Shown piece by piece: positions 1-9,191 of a stretch of 64,000 nucleotides of DNA. Location of the stretch: NCBI GenBank assembly GCA_052148715.1, contig JBKQHQ010000248.1, forward strand, positions 9,816 to 73,815. Direction: 5' to 3'. The notes under the pieces were generated by a model. That model did not search any database. It was given only the letters and a program-made list of their open reading frames with translations, and had not been told where the DNA came from. How positions within the stretch are numbered: position 1 is the stretch's first letter; each line of letters begins with the position of its first letter. Position numbers and translations under genes: made by a program. The stretch is from JBKQHQ01 sp052148715. GTDB lineage: Bacteria > Pseudomonadota > Alphaproteobacteria > Rhizobiales > Xanthobacteraceae.

Positions 1-189
1 GGTCGCGAAAAACACCACCGCCAGGATCGCCGTCGTCCGGGTCAGAACGTTCGCCGTGCCCCTGCTCGTCAGGAACCCACCGCCGCCGCCACCCATGCCA
101 AGCCCGCCGCCTTCGGACTTCTGCAACAAGACGGCACCGATCATGGCGAGCACCACCATCAGGTGGATGACGATGAGGACATAGTGCAT
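1..189 (-). CDS. secG: Protein-export membrane protein SecG (3' end outside window)
   Basis: SecG is the small accessory subunit of the SecYEG translocon in the inner membrane. The visible 63 codons begin MHYVLIVIHLMVVLAMIGAV, a first membrane helix, then LLQKSEGGGLGMGGGGGGFL, the Gly-rich cytoplasmic loop typical of the family, then the start of the second helix (TTAILAVVFFAT). The start is the ATG at 187-189. The gene runs off the left edge, so the C-terminal tail is not seen. It lies downstream of tpiA on the same strand, the usual alphaproteobacterial tpiA-secG order. The family is clear from the QKSEGGGLG loop. Confidence 0.9.
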   Translation of the reverse strand, partial: MHYVLIVIHLMVVLAMIGAVLLQKSEGGGLGMGGGGGGFLTSRGTANVLTRTTAILAVVFFAT

Positions 190-438
190 TAGTTGATCCG
201 ATCACAGCCCCGCGTCGGACAGAGCGGTCCTTGAGCGGATGGCCTGCATATAGGTGGTCGCAGGCGTCTCTACACGATCCCCAGCCGCATTTCTACTCGG
301 AGCATGGCCCGGTGGCATCGGCTTACAATACAAGGAAATAACAGCGGGCATGCCTTCCCTAACCAATTTTTGATTGTATTATTCCAGGTGCCAACCAATA
401 CGCTGGTGGACCGCAGTAAGCATATCGGTCGTCCACTA

Positions 439-1206
439 TCAGTCCGCCGCTGCGTACGCCCCGGCGATGGCCAAAAATTCCTCTGCCTTCAGGCTCGCGC
501 CGCCGACCAGCGCTCCGTCGACATCATCAACCCGCATAAGCTCGCTGGCGTTGGCCGGCTTCACCGAACCCCCATAGAGGATGCGAATGGCCTCGCCCTC
601 CGTACCGTAGCGGCTCGCCAGCCGCTCGCGGATGAACCGATGCGCCTCGGCGATGTCGTCTCGGGTCGGGGTCAGCCCGGTTCCGATCGCCCAAACGGGT
701 TCGTAGGCGATAATGAGGTCCTTAGCCGTGCCGCTGGCCGGTAGTGATCCGTCGAGCTGCCGCCCGAGCACATCGAGCGTTTCCCCTGCCTCGCGCTGCT
801 TCCGGGTCTCCCCAACGCACACGATGGGCGTCAAGCCGGCAAGCCGGGCCGCAAGGGCCTTGGCCTGCACGAGGGCATCGGTCTCGTTGTGATCCATACG
901 CCGCTCGGAATGCCCGACGATCACCGCAGCGGCGCCGGCATCGGCCAGCATCTCGGCTGAAAGATCACCGGTATGCGCGCCGGAGCGCTCCGGATGGCAA
1001 TCCTGGGCGCCAATCTGCACCCTCGATCCGGCCGCCGCTTTTGCCAAGGCACACAGCAGCGTCGCCGGAGGGCACACCATCAACTCGACTTCGCGCGGCA
1101 CGTCGCCGCAGTTCTTTGCAATCTTGTCGAACTCGGCAACCGATGATCGCAGGCCATTCATCTTCCAATTGCCCGCGACCAACGGGCGGCGCAATACACG
1201 CACCAT
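439..1206 (-). CDS. tpiA: Triosephosphate isomerase
   Basis: Interconverts dihydroxyacetone phosphate and glyceraldehyde 3-phosphate in glycolysis and gluconeogenesis, in the cytosol. The 255-residue length is normal. The substrate-binding NWKMNG (Lys15), the electrophilic histidine in VGHSERR (His99), the catalytic base in AYEPVWAIGTG (Glu169) and the phosphate-gripping LYGGSVKP near the C-terminus are all present. The ATG at 1206 gives MVRVLRRPLVAGNWKMNG, a normal N-terminus. It is transcribed towards secG, with about 250 bp between, and divergently from the ppiD-type gene, so the 1207-1374 gap should hold two back-to-back promoters. Confidence 0.96.
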   Translation of the reverse strand: MVRVLRRPLVAGNWKMNGLRSSVAEFDKIAKNCGDVPREVELMVCPPATLLCALAKAAAGSRVQIGAQDCHPERSGAHTGDLSAEMLADAGAAAVIVGHSERRMDHNETDALVQAKALAARLAGLTPIVCVGETRKQREAGETLDVLGRQLDGSLPASGTAKDLIIAYEPVWAIGTGLTPTRDDIAEAHRFIRERLASRYGTEGEAIRILYGGSVKPANASELMRVDDVDGALVGGASLKAEEFLAIAGAYAAAD

Positions 1207-1374
1207 CGGCGCCTCTCAATTTCTCTACGCGCGGTGAGCGGTACCAAAGTGCAGGGCAGCAGGCTAGGGGCGCCACGACCCAGCCGTGTTGCGGCGGGAT
1301 GACCCGCTCCCTATGATGCCCGGCGAACGAGCGGCCTTGGTGCCGTCGTGTCCTCCATAGCAACGTTGAGCAGC

Positions 1375-3273
1375 ATGCTTCGAGGGATTCGAAAGGCCTC
1401 CGCCAATTGGCTTGGCAAGACCATCATGGGCGCGGTTGTTGCCTTCCTGATCGGCAGCTTCGCGATCTGGGGCATCAACGACATCTTCCGCGGCTTCGGC
1501 ATGTCGCGGCTCGCCAAGATTGGATCGACCGAGATCGGCATCGAGCAATTTCGTCAGCTGTACAATGATCGGCTGCAGCAGTTCAGCCGCCGCGTCGGCC
1601 GGCCGATCACGCCCGACCAGGCTCGTGCGTTGGGCCTCGACCGGCAAATTCTCAGCACGTTGATTGGCGAGACGAGCCTCGACGAGCGCGCGCGGGCGAT
1701 GCGTCTCGGGATACCGGACGACGAGATCGCAAGCCGGATCAGGACCAACCCCATCTTTCAGGGACCTACCGGCCAATTCGACCGCGCCCGGTTCGAGCAG
1801 GCAATCCGTTCGATCGGCTATACCGAGCCGCGCTGGATCGCCGACCAGCGACGCGAAGCACTACGCAAGCAAATCATCGATACCGTCAATGGCGGTGTCA
1901 GTGCGCCCAAGACGGAAGTCGAGGCGCTCAATCGCTATTACAATGAGCAGCGCACGATCGACTATGTGTTGCTTGACCGTGCCGCAGCCGGCGACGTTCC
2001 AGATCCGGCGCCCGACGTCCTAGCCCGCTATTTTGAGGAGCGTAAGGTCCTCTTTCGTGCCCCCGAATACCGCCAGGTCGTTGTGCTCGCCCTGACGCCG
2101 CCCGACTTGGAGAAGTCGATCGAGGTCTCCGATGACGACGCCAAGCGCGCCTATGAAAATTCGCGCAGCCGCTACGTGACGCCGGAACGCCGGCACCTCG
2201 AGCAGATCGTGTTTCAGAAGCCGGAAGAAGCAGCTGCCGCTTCCGAGCGATTGAAGCAGGGCATGTCGCTTGCGGACCTTGCAGCGGAGCTGGGACGCAA
2301 GGAGGAAATGGATCTCGGGACGGTGGCCAAATCCGGCCTCGTCGATCAAACCGTGGCCGACCCGGCTTTCTCGCTCAAGGAGGGCGAGACCAGCGCTCCG
2401 ATCCAGGGCCGCTTCGGCACCACAATCATCCATGTCGTCAAGGTCGAGCCGGAACAAGTTCGCTCCTTTGCCGAGGTTGAGCCGGAGATAAAGCGAACCA
2501 TCGCGCTTGATCGGGCCAAACAGGAGATTCTGAAACAACACGACAAGATCGAGGACGAGCGGGCGGCGGGCCACACGCTCGTTGAGGCCGCGCAGAAGCT
2601 CAATCTCACGGCCCGCACCATCGACGCCATCGACCGCTCCGGACGCGGCCCGGATGGAAATCCGGTCGCCGACCTGCCGCGTGCGAGCGACCTCCTTTCG
2701 GCGATTTATGCGTCCGATATCGGTGTCGACAACGAGCCCCTGACGGCCGACGGCGGGTTCATTTGGTATGACGTCGTCGGCGTCACGCCGTCGCACGAGC
2801 GATCCCTCGAGGAGGTGAAGAGCCAAGTCGAGAGCCGCTGGCATGACGACGAGGTCGCCAGTCGGCTGAAGGCCAAGGCCAGCGACATGGTCGGCAAGCT
2901 CAAGGCGGGCACGAGCCTTCTCGATATCGCCAAGGCCGATGGACTGAAGCTCGAAACCGCACAGGGGCTCAAGCGCAACACACCCACCGAGCAACTCTCG
3001 GGCCGGGCGATCGAGCAGGTGTTCCGCACGGCGAAAGGCGAGGCAGGCAGCGCGCAAGGGGACCGGCCGACGCAGCAGATCGTATTTTCGGTGACTGCTA
3101 TCATCGAGCCCAACCTGGATATGACCTCGCCGGAAGCCAAGCGCCTCAACGATGCGGTGCACGCGGCCTTGGCCGAAGATCTGATAAGCGAGTACCTGAT
3201 GCGGATTCAAAGCGACATCGGGGTAACCATCAACGAGCACGCGTTGAGCCAGGTCATTGGCGGCGGCTCCTGA
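1375..3273 (+). CDS. PpiD/SurA-type periplasmic peptidyl-prolyl isomerase chaperone
   Basis: A membrane-anchored folding factor for proteins leaving the Sec translocon. Residues about 15-35 form one membrane helix (LGKTIMGAVVAFLIGSFAIWGI). A SurA-like N-terminal chaperone region follows, then a parvulin-like PPIase domain around residues 245-370 (FGTTIIHVVKVEP) and a long C-terminal chaperone tail. I prefer the ATG at 1375 (MLRGIRKASANWLGK, the family's usual start) over the in-frame GTG at 1348, which would add nine residues. The product is 632 residues, normal for PpiD-like proteins. It is followed within 10 bp by trpE, so the two may be cotranscribed. Parvulin activity is often weak in this family and is not provable here. 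Confidence 0.9.
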   Translation: MLRGIRKASANWLGKTIMGAVVAFLIGSFAIWGINDIFRGFGMSRLAKIGSTEIGIEQFRQLYNDRLQQFSRRVGRPITPDQARALGLDRQILSTLIGETSLDERARAMRLGIPDDEIASRIRTNPIFQGPTGQFDRARFEQAIRSIGYTEPRWIADQRREALRKQIIDTVNGGVSAPKTEVEALNRYYNEQRTIDYVLLDRAAAGDVPDPAPDVLARYFEERKVLFRAPEYRQVVVLALTPPDLEKSIEVSDDDAKRAYENSRSRYVTPERRHLEQIVFQKPEEAAAASERLKQGMSLADLAAELGRKEEMDLGTVAKSGLVDQTVADPAFSLKEGETSAPIQGRFGTTIIHVVKVEPEQVRSFAEVEPEIKRTIALDRAKQEILKQHDKIEDERAAGHTLVEAAQKLNLTARTIDAIDRSGRGPDGNPVADLPRASDLLSAIYASDIGVDNEPLTADGGFIWYDVVGVTPSHERSLEEVKSQVESRWHDDEVASRLKAKASDMVGKLKAGTSLLDIAKADGLKLETAQGLKRNTPTEQLSGRAIEQVFRTAKGEAGSAQGDRPTQQIVFSVTAIIEPNLDMTSPEAKRLNDAVHAALAEDLISEYLMRIQSDIGVTINEHALSQVIGGGS

Positions 3274-3281
3274 GCTTCGCC

Positions 3282-4799
3282 ATGCAGATCGAGCCCGCCG
3301 CTGATCGGTTTGCGCAGATCTATGCGCGAGGCGCGGCGCAAGTCGTGTGGACCACGTTGGTAGCCGATCTGGAGACGCCGGTCTCGGCCTTTCTAAAGAT
3401 AGCGGGCGGCCGGCCGATGAGTTTCCTTCTGGAATCCGTAGAGGGCGGAGCGGTGCGTGGCCGCTATTCGATCATCGGGCTTGAGCCCGATCTGATCTGG
3501 CGCACCAGCGGCGGGCAAGCGCAGATCAACCGTTCGGCGCGGGCGCGTCCGGATGCGTTCGAGCGCGTTGCCGAGCCGCCGCTCTCGGCCCTGCGCGCCC
3601 TGATCGCCGAAAGCCGGATAGCGCTCCCCGAAGGCTTACCCCCGATGGCCGCGGGCGTCTTCGGCTATCTCGGCTACGAGATGGTTCGGTTCATGGAGGA
3701 GCTACCGAACTCCAATCCCGATCCGATCGGCATTCCCGACGCGATCTTGATGCGCCCGACCCTTATCGTCGTGTTCGACGCCGTGAAGGACAGCATCATC
3801 ATCGTCACGCCGGTGCGGCCGCAGCCGGACGTGTCGGCCAAGAATGCTCTCGCGCGGGCGGCCGAACGGATTGCTGCGGTGATCGACAGCCTCGACCGGT
3901 CGCTCGACAAAGCTACCGCCGACACCGCGTCCGGGCCGCTCGCGGTTGCGCCCCGGTCCAATACCACACCGCAGGAATTCGCCGCGATGGTCCGCCAAGC
4001 CAAGGACTATATCGCCGCCGGCGATATCTTTCAGGTGGTGCTGTCGCAGCGGTTTGAGGTGCCGTTCGCGCTGTCGCCGTTTGCCCTCTATCGCGCGCTG
4101 CGGCGGGTCAATCCTGCGCCCTTTTTGTATTTCCTCGACTTCGGTGGCTTTGCAGTCGCCGGCTCGAGCCCCGAGATTCTGGTGCGGGTGCGCGACGGGA
4201 TCGTGACGATCCGTCCGATCGCTGGGACGCGCCCGCGGGGCGCGACGCCGCACGCGGACAAGGCGCTGGAGGACGAACTCCTTGCTGATCCCAAGGAGCG
4301 GGCCGAGCATCTGATGCTGCTCGATCTCGGCCGCAACGACGTTGGCCGTGTCGCCCGCATTGGCAGCGTGAATGTCACCGACCAGTTTTTCATCGAGCGC
4401 TACAGCCAAGTCATGCACATCGTCTCCAATGTCGAGGGGAACCTGGGAGCGTCGCACGACGTGCTCGATGCGCTCGTCGCCGGCTTTCCGGCCGGGACGG
4501 TCTCGGGCGCGCCGAAGGTGCGTGCGATGCAGATCATCGATGAGCTGGAGAAGGAGAAACGCGCTCTCTATGCCGGCTGCGTCGGCTATTTCTCAGCCGC
4601 CGGTGAAATGGACACGTGCATCGTGTTGCGCACCGCCCTGATCAAGGACGGAACCATGTATGTCCAAGCCGGCGCCGGCATCGTTGCCGATTCCGATCCG
4701 GCCGCCGAGCAGCAGGAATGCATCGACAAGGCGAAGGCGCTGTTCCGTGCCGCCGAGGAGGCGCGCCGTTTTGCGAGCGCCGCCGGACGCGACCAATGA
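3282..4799 (+). CDS. trpE: Anthranilate synthase component I
   Basis: Converts chorismate and ammonia (from TrpG) to anthranilate, the first step of tryptophan synthesis. The 505 residues carry the N-terminal feedback-inhibition region including LLESVEGG (Trp-binding type) and the chorismate-binding domain with DIFQVVLSQRFEVP, PIAGTRPRG, ERAEHLMLLDLGRNDVGRV and AGAGIVADSDP. It starts only eight bases after the chaperone gene, leaving no room for a leader peptide and attenuator, unlike the trpE(G) fusions of Rhizobium. trpG is a separate gene 136 bp downstream. The call is secure. The fine regulation is not visible. Confidence 0.96.
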   Translation: MQIEPAADRFAQIYARGAAQVVWTTLVADLETPVSAFLKIAGGRPMSFLLESVEGGAVRGRYSIIGLEPDLIWRTSGGQAQINRSARARPDAFERVAEPPLSALRALIAESRIALPEGLPPMAAGVFGYLGYEMVRFMEELPNSNPDPIGIPDAILMRPTLIVVFDAVKDSIIIVTPVRPQPDVSAKNALARAAERIAAVIDSLDRSLDKATADTASGPLAVAPRSNTTPQEFAAMVRQAKDYIAAGDIFQVVLSQRFEVPFALSPFALYRALRRVNPAPFLYFLDFGGFAVAGSSPEILVRVRDGIVTIRPIAGTRPRGATPHADKALEDELLADPKERAEHLMLLDLGRNDVGRVARIGSVNVTDQFFIERYSQVMHIVSNVEGNLGASHDVLDALVAGFPAGTVSGAPKVRAMQIIDELEKEKRALYAGCVGYFSAAGEMDTCIVLRTALIKDGTMYVQAGAGIVADSDPAAEQQECIDKAKALFRAAEEARRFASAAGRDQ

Positions 4800-4935
4800 C
4801 CCACCTCGACCCCGCCCGCCTTAAGCCGCTGCGGTCGTCCTGGTCCGGGTTGACTTGGCTTGACGCGGCAATCCATGGCTTCAAGAATGATGGAACCTCC
4901 GGGTTAAGCCCGCCTACGCTGTGATCCATAATCGC

Positions 4936-5553
4936 ATGATCGTTCTGATCGACAATTACGACAGCTTCACTTTCAACCTGGTGCACTATTTTGGTGGCCT
5001 GGGGGCCGAGGTCGTTGTGCACCGCAATGACAAGATTACGAGCGAGCAAGTCATCGCCTCCGATCCCGACGCCATCGTGCTGTCGCCGGGTCCCTGTACG
5101 CCGACCGAGGCGGGGATTTGCCTCGAGCTCATCGATCGGGCGGCGAATTCCATTCCGATCCTCGGCGTCTGTCTCGGTCATCAGGCGATCGGGCAAAACT
5201 TCGGCGGCGAGGTTGTGCGCGCTCCCTATCCGGTGCACGGCAAACTGTCGGAAATTCGACACCGGGGCGTCGGTGTATTTCGAGGCATCAACAATGCATT
5301 CAAGGCGACGCGCTACCACTCGCTCGTCGTCGATCGCGCGACATTGCCGGAGTCGCTGTCGGTTACGGCGGAGACCAACGATGGGCTGGTCATGGGGCTC
5401 GCGCATGCAGCCCTGCCGGTGCACGGCGTGCAATTCCATCCGGAGAGCATCGCCTCCGAGCACGGGCATCTGATCTTGCAGAACTTCCTCGACATTGCCG
5501 CGCAGTGGAATGCCGCGCGCGGCCGATCCTCACCCGCGTCGCGGGCCCACTGA
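4936..5553 (+). CDS. trpG: Anthranilate synthase component II (glutamine amidotransferase)
   Basis: Supplies ammonia from glutamine to TrpE. It may also serve p-aminobenzoate synthase, as in many bacteria. It is a class I amidotransferase: oxyanion segment LSPGPCTPTEAG, nucleophile Cys in GVCLGHQAIGQ, and the His-Glu pair in GVQFHPESIASEHG. The ATG at 4936 gives MIVLIDNYDSFTFNLVHYF, the canonical N-terminus. An in-frame GTG at 4921 would add five residues. The 12-bp gap to trpD and the tight series trpG-trpD-trpC-moaC-moeA suggest one operon. Confidence 0.96.
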   Translation: MIVLIDNYDSFTFNLVHYFGGLGAEVVVHRNDKITSEQVIASDPDAIVLSPGPCTPTEAGICLELIDRAANSIPILGVCLGHQAIGQNFGGEVVRAPYPVHGKLSEIRHRGVGVFRGINNAFKATRYHSLVVDRATLPESLSVTAETNDGLVMGLAHAALPVHGVQFHPESIASEHGHLILQNFLDIAAQWNAARGRSSPASRAH

Positions 5554-5564
5554 AGGCGCTTCGA

Positions 5565-6578
5565 ATGGAACAGCTGAAGGCGCTCCTCGGCAAGGTCGCA
5601 ACCGGCGCGGCGCTCACGCGCGAGGAGGCGGCACACGTATTCGAGCGCATGATGGCGGGCGAGGCGACGCCTTCGCAGATGGGCGGTTTGCTCATGGCGC
5701 TGCGCGTGCGCGGGGAAACTGTCGACGAGATCACCGGCGCGGTCGCTGCCATGCGGGCGAAAATGCTGCGCGTGCAAGCGCCGACGGATGCCATCGACGT
5801 CGTGGGCACCGGCGGCGATGCCTCCGGATCATACAATATTTCGACTTGCGCAGCCTTTATCGCCGCCGGCGCCGGCGTTCCCGTCGCCAAGCACGGCAAC
5901 CGCGCCCTCTCGTCCCGTTCCGGCGCCGCCGACGTGCTCGCAGCGCTCGGTGTGCGGATCGATCTGTCGCCCGAGCAGATTTCCCACTGCATCCGAGAAG
6001 CTGGCATCGGCTTCATGTTCGCGCCCGCGCATCATCCGGCGACCAAGAACGTGGCGCCGACCCGGGCCGAGCTCGGCACCCGCACCATCTTCAACCTGCT
6101 CGGGCCGCTGTCGAACCCGGCCGGCGTCAGGCGACAAATGGTCGGTGTGTTTTCGCGCCAATGGCTGGAGCCGCTCGCCAACGTGCTGAAGAATCTCGGT
6201 GCCGAACGCGCCTGGGTCGTGCATGGCTCCGATGGCCTCGACGAGATCACGACCGCCGGACCAACCAGCGTGGCGGCACTCGACCGTGGCGTCATCCGCA
6301 CCTTCGATATCGCGCCTGAGGAGGTTGGCCTGCACAAGGTCAGCGCGGAAGTCCTGCGCGGCGGTGACGCCCAGCTGAACGCCGAGGCGCTTGCCGATGT
6401 GTTGAAGGGAAAGAAGGGACCCTACCGCGACGTTGCTCTGCTCAACGCGGCCGCCGCGCTGATTGTCGCCGGGCGCGCCGAGGACCTCAAATCGGGCCTG
6501 GCGCTCGCCGCAAAGTCGGTCGACGCCGGTGAGGCCGAGGCGCGGCTCGACCGCCTCGTCGCCATATCGAATATGTGA
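5565..6578 (+). CDS. trpD: Anthranilate phosphoribosyltransferase
   Basis: Transfers phosphoribose from PRPP to anthranilate, the second step of tryptophan synthesis. The 337 residues start at the ATG at 5565 (MEQLKALLGKVATGAAL). The open frame extends further upstream but would overlap trpG and lacks family similarity. The PRPP loop VGTGGDASGSYNIST, the anthranilate-site KHGNRALSSRSGAADVL and the FAPAHHPA and GTRTIFNLLGPLSNPA motifs are intact. trpC follows after four bases. Confidence 0.96.
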   Translation: MEQLKALLGKVATGAALTREEAAHVFERMMAGEATPSQMGGLLMALRVRGETVDEITGAVAAMRAKMLRVQAPTDAIDVVGTGGDASGSYNISTCAAFIAAGAGVPVAKHGNRALSSRSGAADVLAALGVRIDLSPEQISHCIREAGIGFMFAPAHHPATKNVAPTRAELGTRTIFNLLGPLSNPAGVRRQMVGVFSRQWLEPLANVLKNLGAERAWVVHGSDGLDEITTAGPTSVAALDRGVIRTFDIAPEEVGLHKVSAEVLRGGDAQLNAEALADVLKGKKGPYRDVALLNAAAALIVAGRAEDLKSGLALAAKSVDAGEAEARLDRLVAISNM

Positions 6579-6581
6579 ATC

Positions 6582-7403
6582 ATGGCGGACATCCTGAAAC
6601 GGATCGAAACCTACAAGCGGCAGGAGATCGCGGCCGCAAAACGTGCGCGCCCCTTGGCCACGATCGAGGGCGAGGCTCGGGCAGCCGCTCCGCCGCGCGG
6701 GTTCCTGCGTGCCATCGAGCAAATGATTTTAGCGGGGCGTTTTGCCCTGATCGCGGAGATCAAGAAGGCGAGCCCCTCGAAGGGCCTGATCCGTGCCGAT
6801 TTTGATCCGCCCGCACTCGCTCGCGCCTACGCCGAGGGCGGAGCGACGTGCCTGTCTGTCTTGACCGATGCGCCGTCATTTCAAGGGCAGCCGGAATTCT
6901 TGGCCGCGGCGCGCACGGCGACGGCGTTGCCCGTGCTGCGCAAGGATTTCATGTACGACGTCTACCAGGTAGTCGAATCGCGCGCCTTTGCGGCGGACTG
7001 CATCCTGATCATCTTGGCGGCGGTCGATGATGCGACAGCCAAGGACCTCGAAGACGCGGCGCTCGCGCTCGGCATGGATGCTCTGATCGAGGTGCACGAC
7101 GAAGCCGAGCTTGCGCGGGCGCTGCGGCTGCGCTCGAAACTGATCGGGATCAACAATCGGGACCTGAAATCCTTCGCGACATCACTTGCCGCCAGCGAGC
7201 GGCTGGCGCCGATGATTCCGAAGGATCGCGTCGGCGTAAGCGAAAGCGGCCTGTTCACGAGCGCTGACCTCGCCCGCGTTGCGCAATGGGGCATCAGCGC
7301 ATTCCTCGTCGGCGAAAGTCTGATGCGGCAGGAGGATGTCGCGGCGGCGACGAGGCACCTGCTGCGCCGTGACGGGACGCGCGGCGTTGCCGCCGCGGGA
7401 TAG
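6582..7403 (+). CDS. trpC: Indole-3-glycerol phosphate synthase
   Basis: Closes the indole ring (CdRP to indole-3-glycerol phosphate), step four of the pathway. It is a TIM barrel of 273 residues. Signature segments are FALIAEIKKASPSKGLIRADFDP, LTDAPSFQGQPEFL, LPVLRKDFMYDVYQV, GINNRDLKSF and VSESGLFTSADLARV. The start ATG at 6582 follows the trpD stop closely. trpF, trpB and trpA are not in this window, so the pathway is split, as is common in alphaproteobacteria. moaC starts four bases after its stop. Confidence 0.96.
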   Translation: MADILKRIETYKRQEIAAAKRARPLATIEGEARAAAPPRGFLRAIEQMILAGRFALIAEIKKASPSKGLIRADFDPPALARAYAEGGATCLSVLTDAPSFQGQPEFLAAARTATALPVLRKDFMYDVYQVVESRAFAADCILIILAAVDDATAKDLEDAALALGMDALIEVHDEAELARALRLRSKLIGINNRDLKSFATSLAASERLAPMIPKDRVGVSESGLFTSADLARVAQWGISAFLVGESLMRQEDVAAATRHLLRRDGTRGVAAAG

Positions 7404-7406
7404 GCA

Positions 7407-7940
7407 GTGGCAAGGGCAACCAAGCTCACCCATCTCAGCCAAGCCGGCGAGGCCCGGATGGTTGACGTCGGCGCCAAGCGCGCGACTGAGCGCATAGCCA
7501 TCGCCGAAGGACGCGTAGTCATGGCGCCCGAAACCCTTGATCTGGTGCTGCGCGGAGACGCGAAAAAGGGCGATGTGCTCGGCGCCGCGCGTATCGCCGG
7601 CATCATGGCGGCCAAGCACACCCACGAGCTTATTCCGCTCTGCCATCCGTTGGCGCTCACGCAGGTGACGGTCGACCTTGCGCCAGAGAAAAATCTCCCC
7701 GGCATTCTCGTTCGCGCAACCGTCAAGGTCGTGGGCCAGACCGGCGTCGAGATGGAGGCGCTGACCGCGGTCTCGGTTGCCTGCCTGACGATCTATGACA
7801 TGGTCAAGGCGGTGGAGCGGGGAATGTGCATTGAGGGCATCCGGCTTGTTGAAAAGCGTGGCGGCAAGTCCGGTCACTTTAAGTCTGGTCACGTGAGGTC
7901 CGGGCGTCTCAAGTCTGCGCATGCTCGGACGGAGGTGTGA
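7407..7940 (+). CDS. moaC: Cyclic pyranopterin monophosphate synthase MoaC, with a repetitive C-terminal tail
   Basis: Acts with MoaA to turn GTP into cyclic pyranopterin monophosphate, the first stage of molybdenum cofactor synthesis. The GTG at 7407 starts 177 residues. Diagnostic parts are LTHLSQAGEARMVDVGAK, the KHTHELIPLCHPL active-site loop, the TGVEMEALTAVSVACLTIYDMVKA core and the usual ending RLVEKRGGKSG. After that normal ending comes an extra tail of four pentapeptide units, KSGHF-KSGHV-RSGRL-KSAHA, encoded by an imperfect 15-bp tandem repeat. The tail is basic and His-bearing; its role is unknown. moeA starts four bases downstream. Confidence 0.94.
   Translation: MARATKLTHLSQAGEARMVDVGAKRATERIAIAEGRVVMAPETLDLVLRGDAKKGDVLGAARIAGIMAAKHTHELIPLCHPLALTQVTVDLAPEKNLPGILVRATVKVVGQTGVEMEALTAVSVACLTIYDMVKAVERGMCIEGIRLVEKRGGKSGHFKSGHVRSGRLKSAHARTEV
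7866..7925 (+). repeat. Imperfect 15-bp tandem repeat (4 units) inside the end of moaC
   Basis: Units begin at 7866, 7881, 7896 and 7911 (AAGTCCGGTCACTTT, AAGTCTGGTCACGTG, AGGTCCGGGCGTCTC, AAGTCTGCGCATGCT). The period is five codons, so copy-number changes keep the frame. The first unit lies where MoaC proteins normally end, which suggests that slippage has lengthened the C-terminus. Confidence 0.8.
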
Positions 7941-7943
7941 GCC

Positions 7944-9152
7944 GTGGGACTGATGCCGGTCGCCGAGGCGCTCGCCCGCGTGCTGGAACGCGCGGCGCCG
8001 CTACCGTCGCAGGAAGTGCCGCTTGCGCAGGCGCATGGGTGTGTGCTTGCCGCGGATATCGCCGCCTTGCGCACGCAGCCTCCCGCGGATGTTTCAGCCA
8101 TGGATGGCTATGCGGTCCGCGCCGAGGATGTGGCGGCGGCGCCTGCGACGCTGCGCCTCGTCGGTGAGGTCGCCGCCGGGCACCCGTTCGCCGGCGCGGT
8201 TCACAACGGCGAGGCGGCGCGCATTTTTACCGGCGGCGTCTTGCCGCCCGGCACGGACACGGTGGTGATCCAGGAGCTGGCAGAGCGCGATGGCGATCGC
8301 GTGGTGATCACCAAGGCGACGCCCAAGACCAAGAACGTTCGCGCCGCCGGCCTCGATTTTTCCCGTGGCGATGTGCTCCTTCGCCAAGGCCGACGCTTGA
8401 CGTCGCGCGACCTTGCGCTCGCGGCAGCGATGAACCATGCGACCGTGCCGGTGCACCGCATGCCGCATGTCGCGGTCTTGGCCACCGGGGATGAGCTCGT
8501 CGCACCCGGCTCGGAGCCGCGCCCCGGCGAGATCGTTTATTCGAACGGCTTCGCGCTCACGGCGCTTGCGCGTCAGGAAGGCGCGCAGGTGACGGATCTC
8601 GGTGTCGCGCCGGACCGTTTGGCCGAAACGATGGCCGCCATCCGCCGCGCGCGCGAGGTGCAAGCCGACGTCCTGGTTACAGTGGGCGGAGCTTCGGTCG
8701 GCGAATACGACTTCGTGCAGCAGGCGCTCACGGCAGAGGGGCTCGCGCTGTCATTCTGGAAGGTGGCGCTGCGTCCTGGTAAGCCGATGCTGCACGGCCA
8801 CCTCGCCGGGACACACGTGCTCGGTCTTCCCGGCAATCCGGTATCGTCGTTCGTCAGCGCCGTTTTGTTTCTCATCCCGTTGATCCGGCGCCTCGCGGGT
8901 CGCAGCGACATCACCCCGCCGGTCGAATGGGCGGTGCTGGGTCGCGATCTGCCCGCCAATGACGAGCGTGCCGACTATCTGCGCGCCCGACTGTCGCAGG
9001 CCGATGGCGCGACGATCGCCATGCCCTGGCCGCTTCAGGACAGCTCCATGCTGGCTGCGCTCGCCGCCGCCGATTGTTTGCTGATTCGCGAGCCGCACGC
9101 GCCGCCTGCGAAGAGCGGCAGCCCCTGCGCCATCCTTAAGCTTGGCCTTTAG
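7944..9152 (+). CDS. moeA: Molybdopterin molybdenumtransferase
   Basis: Inserts molybdate into adenylated molybdopterin, the last step of cofactor assembly. The product has 402 residues from a GTG at 7944. Domain III carries the MoCF-biosynthesis signature (HVAVLATGDELVAPG, VLVTVGGASVGEYDFV) and the substrate region KVALRPGKPMLHG followed by GLPGNPVSSFVS. The N-terminal AMDGYAVR motif is present. It sits directly behind moaC. The stop is followed by about 100 bp containing the lexA promoter, so lexA has its own control. Confidence 0.95.
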   Translation: MGLMPVAEALARVLERAAPLPSQEVPLAQAHGCVLAADIAALRTQPPADVSAMDGYAVRAEDVAAAPATLRLVGEVAAGHPFAGAVHNGEAARIFTGGVLPPGTDTVVIQELAERDGDRVVITKATPKTKNVRAAGLDFSRGDVLLRQGRRLTSRDLALAAAMNHATVPVHRMPHVAVLATGDELVAPGSEPRPGEIVYSNGFALTALARQEGAQVTDLGVAPDRLAETMAAIRRAREVQADVLVTVGGASVGEYDFVQQALTAEGLALSFWKVALRPGKPMLHGHLAGTHVLGLPGNPVSSFVSAVLFLIPLIRRLAGRSDITPPVEWAVLGRDLPANDERADYLRARLSQADGATIAMPWPLQDSSMLAALAAADCLLIREPHAPPAKSGSPCAILKLGL

Positions 9153-9191
9153 CATTCTATCGACTTATTCATGGCAAATTAAGCAGTTGCG

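Noticed and set aside
2020..3240. Long open frame (406 codons) antisense to the PpiD-type gene
   Set aside because: It mirrors a GC-rich coding region, has no family features, and the sense frame is a clear chaperone.
3274..3281. Tryptophan leader/attenuator before trpE
   Set aside because: Only eight bases separate trpE from the preceding gene, and no Trp-rich leader peptide is seen.
4800..4935. Small gene between trpE and trpG
   Set aside because: The 102-codon frame here overlaps the end of trpE and has no family features; the gap more likely holds a secondary promoter.
5118..5564. Upstream extension of trpD into trpG
   Set aside because: The extra 149 residues do not resemble any TrpD; a family-typical start exists at 5565.
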